In this document: positions 1 through 4,883 of the stretch, piece by piece
Position numbering within the stretch: the first letter of the stretch is position 1
Layout: each line of letters opens with the position of its first letter
DNA from: a bacterium
GTDB lineage: Bacteria > Planctomycetota > Planctomycetia > Pirellulales > Pirellulaceae
DNA length: 6,519 bases
NCBI GenBank assembly: GCA_030432015.1
Contig: JAUIHJ010000482.1
Location: 1 to 6,519, forward strand
Direction: 5' to 3'
Notes under the pieces: model-generated
Databases searched by the model: none
Told to the model about the DNA's origin: nothing
What the model saw: the letters and a program-made list of their open reading frames with translations, nothing else
Position numbers and translations under genes: made by a program

Positions 1-1
1 G

Positions 2-1316
2 TCTGCGACGACAGGGACTTTCAGCGGGCAACTCAGCTTCGCCAACAACGACGACAACGAGAGCCCCTTCAACTTTGTCGTCAGCGGCGTTGTAGCCGAT
101 GTGCCTCCGCCGCCCGTGGTGCAGATCATGGATAATGGAGACGACGGCTACAGCACCGTCGGCAACTGGACCCGCTGGTCTGGGCAAGGCTACTATAGCG
201 ATGTCGATGAGAACGGCCCCGGAACCGGCGCCGAGTCGGCAAGTTGGACCTTCGGTGGACTGCAACCGGGGCAATACCTGGTGGCCGCAACGTGGTCGGC
301 GTACTCGAATCGCGCCACGAATTCCCCGTTCGAGATTTATGATGGGAATAGCCGTCTGGATACAGTTCTGATCAACCAGCGGTTGGCACCCAACGACTAT
401 TTTGACGCCGGCACGAACTGGGAGCGGCTGGGTGGCACGTTTACGGTGACTGGCACGACGCTGGTGGTGCGGCTGACCGACGCGGCCAGTGGTAACCTGA
501 TCGCCGACGGAATCAGAATTGAACGCATTGGCAGCCCGATCCAGGGGCCTGAGATCCAAGTCTTTGATGGAACCAACGAGATCGCCGACGGGGGTGGCCC
601 AATCTCCTTCGGCAGCACGCAACCCAACACACCACGGACCAAAGTCTTTACTGTCAAGAATGTGGGGACCGAGCCGTTGACGCTGAATCAGCCGATCAAC
701 GTTCCCAACGGGTTCGTCGTCACGTCCAGCTTTGCCAACACGACCGTGGCCGCCGGTGGATCAACCTCGTTCACGGTCCAGCTGCTGTCTGCCACCGAAG
801 CCACCTTCAGCGGCCAACTCTCATTTGCCAACAATGATGACAACGAGAGCCCGTTCAATTTCTCCATTAGCGGCCAGGTGGCGGCATTGCCCCCCGCACC
901 CGCCGTGCAGATTATCGACAACGGCGATGCGGGCTACGCCGCGGTGGGATCCTGGACCCGCTGGTCGGGACAGGGCTTCCAGAACGACGTCGACGAAAAC
1001 TCCTATGGGACCGGGAGCGAGGCGGCGACCTGGACCTTCACTGGCCTTTCGCCAGGAGAGTACCAGGTCGCGGCGACTTGGACCGCCTTCTACAATCGCG
1101 CCACCAATTCACCGTTTAAGATCCTCGACGGCGCCACGCCGATGGCGACGGTCCGAGTCGATCAGCGGCAGGCGCCCAATGACTTTGCCGACGCCGGCGC
1201 CAACTGGGAACGGCTGGGCAGTCCACTGGCCGTCAACGGCCCGACGCTGGTCGTCCGACTGACCGACGATGCAAACGGCAATCTGAATGCGGACGCGATT
1301 CGAATCGAGCGCGTCA
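2..1316 (+). repeat. Tandem 786-bp coding repeat (anchor-D + golvesin module)
   Basis: Positions 2-530 align with 788-1316 at a constant offset of 786 bp (262 codons). For example, the CAG codon of VQIxDNGD is at 122 and again at 908, and the GAGCCC of NESPFN is at 61 and again at 847. The golvesin halves are about two thirds identical in protein by hand count, with no gaps needed. Many matched codons differ only at silent positions, so the duplication is old and kept by selection on the protein. The first copy is cut by the window edge, so more copies may lie to the left. Confidence 0.9.
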
Positions 1317-1633
1317 GCGGTACGGTACAAGCCTCGCTGAACGGCGCGGCCTATGGACCAGCGGTGGCGTTGACCTCGGAAATGCAACCCGATCTCGCGA
1401 CGGCACCCATCTGGGTACCGGATCTTCGCCAGCCACGCGAAGCCACCGAAGAACTTTGGCTCTTACCAGTCAGCAAAACCGACTGGAGTCTCGCGAGCCG
1501 CGATGAGGGGATCGAGTTGACGACCAACGGTGCGAGTGACGCGAAGACCTCGTTGCTTTCGTCCGTCGACAGTGCCACGTTTGCAACCTTCGCCGCGCCG
1601 TTCTACGACCGGCCGAACGAAGAAGACCTGTAG
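2..1633 (+). CDS. Large secreted/surface protein with alternating choice-of-anchor-D and golvesin-C-like domains (5' partial)
   Basis: The frame is open from the left edge and ends at TAG 1631-1633, giving 543 visible residues. A GTG at 101 lies inside a domain linker in the middle of this open frame and is not the start. Domain order, in window residues: end of an anchor-D (ASPM/SPD-2/Hydin-type) beta domain (1-30), golvesin-C-like domain (about 37-181), complete anchor-D domain (about 182-292), second golvesin-C-like domain (about 299-440), then a tail of about 100 residues. Diagnostic golvesin strings are DNGD, WTRWSGQG, NRATNSPF, APND and LVVRLTD; anchor-D strings are KNVGTEPL and SFANNDDNESPFNF. 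Both folds are beta sandwiches common in extracellular proteins and are thought to bind polysaccharide or mediate adhesion; the ligand here is unknown. The tail ends in PNEEDL, with no transmembrane anchor, dockerin or PEP-CTERM signal visible. The signal peptide would lie outside the window, so export is inferred. Confidence 0.88.
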   Translation, partial: SATTGTFSGQLSFANNDDNESPFNFVVSGVVADVPPPPVVQIMDNGDDGYSTVGNWTRWSGQGYYSDVDENGPGTGAESASWTFGGLQPGQYLVAATWSAYSNRATNSPFEIYDGNSRLDTVLINQRLAPNDYFDAGTNWERLGGTFTVTGTTLVVRLTDAASGNLIADGIRIERIGSPIQGPEIQVFDGTNEIADGGGPISFGSTQPNTPRTKVFTVKNVGTEPLTLNQPINVPNGFVVTSSFANTTVAAGGSTSFTVQLLSATEATFSGQLSFANNDDNESPFNFSISGQVAALPPAPAVQIIDNGDAGYAAVGSWTRWSGQGFQNDVDENSYGTGSEAATWTFTGLSPGEYQVAATWTAFYNRATNSPFKILDGATPMATVRVDQRQAPNDFADAGANWERLGSPLAVNGPTLVVRLTDDANGNLNADAIRIERVSGTVQASLNGAAYGPAVALTSEMQPDLATAPIWVPDLRQPREATEELWLLPVSKTDWSLASRDEGIELTTNGASDAKTSLLSSVDSATFATFAAPFYDRPNEEDL

Positions 1634-1666
1634 GAGACTCGTTCACTCGCCTAAATGGCCGAGCAC

Positions 1667-1692
1667 GATTCAGCAGCGCAATTCAGCAGCGC
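1667..1692. repeat. 13-bp direct tandem repeat
   Basis: GATTCAGCAGCGC (1667-1679) is followed at once by AATTCAGCAGCGC (1680-1692), a 12 of 13 match. The core GCAATTCAGC at 1678-1687 recurs inverted as GCTGAATTGC at 1791-1800. No function can be assigned. Confidence 0.75.
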
Positions 1693-1722
1693 GCACCCCG
1701 TCAGCGGGACTGTCACCCTTTT

Positions 1723-1740
1723 CGCCGACAGGCGGTTCTT
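1723..1740 (+). terminator. Weak intrinsic terminator candidate after the surface protein gene
   Basis: CGCC (1723-1726), a GACA loop and GGCG (1731-1734) form a four-pair GC stem, extendable by one T-G pair, followed by the T-rich GTTCTT. It sits about 90 nt past the TAG of the rightward gene. The stem is short and the T tract is interrupted, so this is only a candidate. Confidence 0.22.
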
Positions 1741-1810
1741 CTGCAGTTGGATCCAATCGGCGGCGAAAAACGAGCCGGTCAAGGATTGTCGCTGAATTGC
1801 ACTCGGTTAT

Positions 1811-2941
1811 TTAGGCAAGGACCGGCAACGGTTTGCGGTCGCGGCGCCGATTGGCTTCGACGGCGATCTGCTCTCGCTCTTCGTCAACCAATTGATAGAA
1901 GACATTGCGCTGTCGAGGTACAAAGCCAAGTTCCGTGATGGCAGTGCGAATCTCATCGAGTGTCAAGAAGTGCGTCGTCCCCGCTTCCGCCACGACGTTC
2001 TCTTCGATCATCAAGCTGCCCATATCATTGGCACCAAACAGCATCGCCAATTGCCCGATCCTTAGGCCTTGCGTGACCCAACTTGACTGAATGCTCGGTA
2101 CGTTATCCAAGTACAACCGTGACACGGCCTGCGTCTTCAGGTATTCAAATGAGCCGGCCGGCGGGATGTCAGCCATCTCGGTGTGTTCGGCCTGAAATGT
2201 CCAGCAGATGAATGCTGTAAAGCCTTTGGTTTCATCCTGCAATTGACGCACGCGATCCAGGTGCTCAATGCGATCGGCCAGGGTCTCGACATGCCCGAAC
2301 ATCATCGTCGCCGTACTGCGTCCGCCCAATTGGTGCCAGACACGCATCACTTCCAGCCAATCATCGGTCATGACCTTGCCGCGCGTAATCTCCGCTCGAA
2401 CCCGATCAACCAGAATCTCCGCCCCGCCGCCGGGGATGCTCCCCAGTCCGGCATCCTTGAGACGCTGGAGCACGGTGCGGATCGGGAGGTTATTGACCTT
2501 GGTGAAGTGATGCAATTCTGGCGGACTGAAACCATGAATGTTGACCTGCGGAAACTCACGTTTGATGTCGCCCAGCAGTTCTTCGTACCATTGCAGGTCG
2601 AATTTCGGGTGCAATCCGCCCTGCATGAGAATCTGCTCGCCCCCCAGTTCGACCGTTTCGGCGACTTTCTTCAGAATTTCGGCACGCGGTAAGACGTACC
2701 CCTCGTCATGCCCCGGCCGGCGATAGAAGGCGCAAAAGTCGCAAACGGCGGTGCAGATATTCGTGTAATTGATATTCCGGTCGATGTTATACGTCCGGTA
2801 TGGCTCGGGATGGAGTCGTCGGGCAACAGCGTCCGCCGCGCGTCCCAGTGCCGCTAGATCGTGAGATTCGAGCAACGCGAGCCCTTCATCACGAGTCAGA
2901 CGTTCGCCGGCAACGGATTTTTCAAGGAGTCTTGCAACCAT
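1811..2941 (-). CDS. mqnC: Dehypoxanthine futalosine cyclase (cyclic dehypoxanthinyl futalosine synthase), radical SAM
   Basis: MqnC is a cytoplasmic radical-SAM enzyme that cyclises dehypoxanthine futalosine to its cyclic form in the futalosine route to menaquinone. The predicted protein has 376 residues, normal for the family. The iron-sulfur motif is C63-x3-C67-x2-C70, followed by AFYRRPGHDEGYVL. Other family strings are MQGGLHP (106-112), GFSPPELHH (137-145), GSIPGGGAEILVDRVR (167-182), MMFGHVET, and FTAFICWTFQ. The C-terminal part ends in NVFYQLVDEE and a basic tail. The related aminofutalosine synthase MqnE shares the fold, but the GGGAEILVDR context and the mqnA neighbour favour MqnC. 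ATG at 2941 was chosen because the frame stays open 64 codons further upstream, yet that extension (basic, unlike the family) lies within mqnA. The start overlaps the mqnA end by 20 bp; GAAGAA a few bases upstream is a weak ribosome binding site. Confidence 0.92.
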   Translation of the reverse strand: MVARLLEKSVAGERLTRDEGLALLESHDLAALGRAADAVARRLHPEPYRTYNIDRNINYTNICTAVCDFCAFYRRPGHDEGYVLPRAEILKKVAETVELGGEQILMQGGLHPKFDLQWYEELLGDIKREFPQVNIHGFSPPELHHFTKVNNLPIRTVLQRLKDAGLGSIPGGGAEILVDRVRAEITRGKVMTDDWLEVMRVWHQLGGRSTATMMFGHVETLADRIEHLDRVRQLQDETKGFTAFICWTFQAEHTEMADIPPAGSFEYLKTQAVSRLYLDNVPSIQSSWVTQGLRIGQLAMLFGANDMGSLMIEENVVAEAGTTHFLTLDEIRTAITELGFVPRQRNVFYQLVDEEREQIAVEANRRRDRKPLPVLA

Positions 2942-3755
2942 GAGTTTCTTCGTTTTCCGCGTCTTTTTGCCACGCCGCGGGGACGATCCCAAGCTGCGTC
3001 GCGTGATGTCGAAATAGTTCCAGGCCGCTTTGCTCGCGCGGCCCCAGGTAAAAATACAAATTGTCACGCAAATAGCAGAGGGCCTGGTCCATGGTGAGCC
3101 CCACCGTCGCGGCTTCCCGCGTCGCGATCTCACTCAGATTCTGGACGCCAAGGTCGCGGGACTGCTGAAGTGCGTCGGCGACGCGGTCAACTCGAGGTGC
3201 ATCGTCGCCGGCGCGTGCGGTCCACATCGCGAAAACGAACGGCAGCTCCGCCCATCGACACCACTGGTCCCCCAGGTCCCACTCGGCGACGAAGCCCTGC
3301 GGCGAGTGCATGGCGCGATCGCCAATTAACAGGACGGCGTCCGCGGTGGTCTGGTCAACCGCCGAGCCAATCGGGAACGGCTGCATCGCCGGTGATAATT
3401 GATATCGCTCTTGAAGCAGAATCCGAGCCAGCGCGGCACTCGTTCGCGATCCCTCGTCTAGGGCCAGCGTCCGGATTTGCTGGAAAGGACAGCGGCTCAG
3501 CAACTTAACGCTCATCACCGGACCGCGGCAGGCAATGCAAGCGTCCGAGATGATGCGATAACTAGGGTCGCGGAATGATTCGACCGACGGAATCAGTGCG
3601 ATGTCTAGCTTCCCACGGGCCAGGTCGTCCGATAATCGGCTGGGCAGGTCGTAGACAATCTCTGCGTCGGGCAACAACTGGTCCAAATGGTAGACCAGTG
3701 GCTTGGTATTCAAGTAGGAAACCGCGCCAATACGCAACTTGTTTTGCTTGCTCAT
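2922..3755 (-). CDS. mqnA: Chorismate dehydratase, first step of the futalosine menaquinone pathway
   Basis: MqnA removes water from chorismate to give 3-[(1-carboxyvinyl)oxy]benzoate, the entry step of the futalosine pathway in the cytoplasm. The 277-residue product has the periplasmic-binding-protein-like fold of the VitK2_biosynth family and matches its length. Visible motifs are IGAVSYLNTKPLVYHL (9-24), DIALIPSVE (51-59), CRGPVMSVKLLS (76-87), LDEGSRTSAAL (99-109), VLLIGDRAM (141-149) and LPFVFAMWTAR (171-181). From memory of the Streptomyces enzyme, an Asn of the SYLN motif and a Ser of the PVxSV motif act in catalysis; Asn16 and Ser82 appear to be their equivalents. There is no signal peptide, as expected. 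It is the promoter-proximal gene of an operon with mqnC, whose ATG lies inside the last codons of mqnA. ATG at 3755 fits the family N-terminus; the ribosome binding site is poor. Confidence 0.93.
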   Translation of the reverse strand: MSKQNKLRIGAVSYLNTKPLVYHLDQLLPDAEIVYDLPSRLSDDLARGKLDIALIPSVESFRDPSYRIISDACIACRGPVMSVKLLSRCPFQQIRTLALDEGSRTSAALARILLQERYQLSPAMQPFPIGSAVDQTTADAVLLIGDRAMHSPQGFVAEWDLGDQWCRWAELPFVFAMWTARAGDDAPRVDRVADALQQSRDLGVQNLSEIATREAATVGLTMDQALCYLRDNLYFYLGPREQSGLELFRHHATQLGIVPAAWQKDAENEETHGCKTP

Positions 3756-4027
3756 GTTCTGCTCGCTTGCCTGACAGTCGCCAAATTATAAATTCCGCGG
3801 GGGAATGCCGCCACGGGGGCGAATCCGTGAGGTCAGGCGCTGATCCGCTGTATTGACCGTAACCGTTCGCTGGATTTAACGCGGCCGCCCGACAATCTGA
3901 ACCGCTGCAGCACTGCGTGACCTGATTGCGTCACGTTTCCCCACGGCTTGTGAAGTTGCGCGATTGCGCATGCCGTAGACATGTCAGATGCTGGCCAGCC
4001 GTCGCTGCGCGGCAAAGTGGTGCAACT
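3756..4027. other. 272-bp intergenic region with inverted repeats, no gene seen
   Basis: This gap lies between mqnA and the pseudouridine synthase gene, both leftward, so it should hold the terminator of the second and the promoter of the first. It contains the TATAAT box, a 6-bp stem CGTGAC/GTCACG (3916-3921, 3930-3935) and a 10-bp inverted pair at 3950/4022. I looked for tRNA T-arm motifs, conserved ncRNA hallmarks and start codons with ribosome binding sites and found none. A 60-codon open frame here starts with TTG and resembles no family I know. Confidence 0.6.
3785..3790 (-). promoter_or_regulatory. Candidate -10 box of the mqnA-mqnC operon
   Basis: Read on the minus strand this is a perfect TATAAT, 29 bp upstream of the mqnA ATG, which would give a leader of roughly 20-25 nt. 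No good TTGACA lies 16-18 bp further upstream, so a typical -35 is missing. An imperfect palindrome, ATTCC-GCGGG-GGAAT (3792-3806), lies directly upstream of the box and could be an operator or could be chance. Confidence 0.4.
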
Positions 4028-4031
4028 TCAC
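3950..4031. repeat. Perfect 10-bp inverted repeat enclosing smaller palindromes
   Basis: GTGAAGTTGC (3950-3959) is the exact reverse complement of GCAACTTCAC (4022-4031), with 62 nt between. The right arm overlaps the stop codon of the pseudouridine synthase gene (4028-4030). Inside lie the palindromes GCATGC (3968-3973), GACATGTC (3978-3985) and GCTGGCCAGC (3990-3999). An RNA of either strand could fold into a stem with inner hairpins. No T run follows on the minus strand, so it is not a classical terminator. Confidence 0.55.
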
Positions 4032-4786
4032 GACCAACGCCCTGGATCGCCCGCCATGCGCTGCCGCGTGGCCTTGGCAACCTCTTCGGTGATTCCTAGA
4101 TCGTGCCACGGCTGCGGCAAAGGGGCCTCCACCAGGACGCGCTCCCAGCTCTTAGGCTCTCGAAACCCCAACTCGCGGGCGTGAAGGCCGATGAGCCGCT
4201 GCCGTACGTCGTCAAATTGCCTTCCAAACGGTCGGCCTGCGCCGTACTGTTGATCACCGACGACGGGCCAACCACGCGCGGCGGCCTGGACCCGAATCTG
4301 ATGCATGCGGCCCGTTTCGAGCTGAATTTGCAGCCAGGTCAGGTGCTCACGGCGCTCGACAACGCGGTATTTCAAGATGGCTTCGCGAGCATCTGGAGTG
4401 TGCTCATCGACAATTTCAGCCTGTGCAACGTCGGGGATCTTGCGAAGGTAGTCGCGCCACGTCCCTGATTCTTCTTCGATCTCTCCTTCGACCAACGCCC
4501 AATAGACCTTGTGTACCATGCGGCCTTCAAATTGTTCGGCCAGTCGCCGGGCCGTCCGCCGATTCGTACCCATCACCAGGACGCCCGACACGGGCCGGTC
4601 CAAACGATGCACCATTCCCAGATAGGCGCCCTGCTTGGAGTCGCGGGCCACCAGGAATTCCTTGACACGGACTTCCAGGCTATCAATGCCGCGGGCCGCT
4701 TGCGTCAGCAAACCGCCCGGCTTGGCGACCGCCAAACACGGTCCAGCTTCGTACAGCACCTCAAATCCCATCTCGGTATTATTCAT
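4028..4786 (-). CDS. RluA-family RNA pseudouridine synthase (no S4 domain)
   Basis: The product should isomerise uridine to pseudouridine in rRNA or tRNA in the cytoplasm; the exact target cannot be read from sequence. It has 252 residues from ATG 4786. The family signature HRLDRPVSG is at 60-68, with the catalytic Asp at 63. It is followed by TGRMHQIRV (158-166), VVGDQQYG (175-182) and LHARELGF (201-208), all usual RluA-family blocks. The protein starts directly with VLYEAGPCLAVAKPGG, so the N-terminal S4 RNA-binding domain of RluC/RluD is absent, as in RluA or TruC. The frame stays open to 4993, but that part runs antisense into the next gene and has no family similarity. A second ATG at 4771 (MGFEVLYEAG) is equally possible as the start. 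No strong ribosome binding site precedes either one. Confidence 0.9.
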   Translation of the reverse strand: MNNTEMGFEVLYEAGPCLAVAKPGGLLTQAARGIDSLEVRVKEFLVARDSKQGAYLGMVHRLDRPVSGVLVMGTNRRTARRLAEQFEGRMVHKVYWALVEGEIEEESGTWRDYLRKIPDVAQAEIVDEHTPDAREAILKYRVVERREHLTWLQIQLETGRMHQIRVQAAARGWPVVGDQQYGAGRPFGRQFDDVRQRLIGLHARELGFREPKSWERVLVEAPLPQPWHDLGITEEVAKATRQRMAGDPGRWS

Positions 4787-4794
4787 GGATAACG

Positions 4795-4822
4795 AGTGTA
4801 GGCGTTTTGTTCTGTTTGCCAA
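4795..4822 (-). promoter_or_regulatory. Candidate promoter of the pseudouridine synthase gene
   Basis: On the minus strand TTGGCA (4822-4817), a 16-bp spacer and TACACT (4800-4795) resemble a sigma-70-type promoter. Transcription would begin near 4788, making ATG 4786 almost leaderless, or leaving about 17 nt before ATG 4771. It overlaps the region used by the divergent promoter. Confidence 0.3.
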
Positions 4823-4831
4823 CGCCCCAGA

Positions 4832-4840
4832 TGGTAAACT
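4832..4840 (+). promoter_or_regulatory. Candidate extended -10 promoter of the cytochrome-like gene
   Basis: TGGTAAACT (4832-4840) has the TGn extension in front of a TAAACT hexamer (4835-4840). Start of transcription would fall near 4847, leaving a leader of about 37 nt that contains the AGGAG site. The nearest -35-like TTGCCA (4816-4821) is only 13 bp away, too close, so an extended -10 type is the better reading. Confidence 0.38.
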
Positions 4841-4867
4841 AAACGTTCCCCGCCCGCCCCGCATTGC

Positions 4868-4872
4868 AGGAG
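4868..4872 (+). promoter_or_regulatory. Ribosome binding site of the PSCyt1-DUF1549 gene
   Basis: AGGAG sits 11 nt before ATG 4884, slightly farther than the optimum. It supports this start together with the signal peptide that begins there. Confidence 0.55.
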
Positions 4873-4883
4873 CCCACCGCTCG

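Larger units (their letters stand above)
1634..1810. other. Non-coding gap between convergent genes
   Basis: This 177-bp stretch separates the stop of the surface protein gene from the stop of mqnC on the other strand. It contains a 13-bp tandem repeat (1667-1692), an inverted pair of 10-mers (1678-1687 with 1791-1800) and two short GC stems (1697-1708 and 1723-1734). I see no gene in it. Its expected role is termination from both sides, but neither side shows a textbook hairpin with a T run. Confidence 0.6.

Noticed and set aside
101..1633. GTG at 101 as the start of a complete 510-residue protein
   Set aside because: The frame is open to the left edge and codons 2-100 encode the end of an anchor-D domain that matches the second copy at 788-886, so the gene begins outside the window.
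2183..2692. 169-codon rightward open frame antisense to mqnC
   Set aside because: It lies wholly within the well-supported mqnC gene on the other strand, has no family motifs, and reads as a shadow of GC-rich coding sequence.
2942..3133. N-terminal extension of MqnC to 3133
   Set aside because: The extension lies in the coding sequence of mqnA, is highly basic and unlike the MqnC family; ATG 2941 gives the normal length.
3833..4015. 60-codon leftward open frame in the intergenic gap
   Set aside because: It starts with TTG, lacks a ribosome binding site and resembles nothing known to me; it is more likely chance.
3756..4027. tRNA or riboswitch in the gap
   Set aside because: No T-arm consensus, no acceptor-stem pairing and no known riboswitch core was found by eye.
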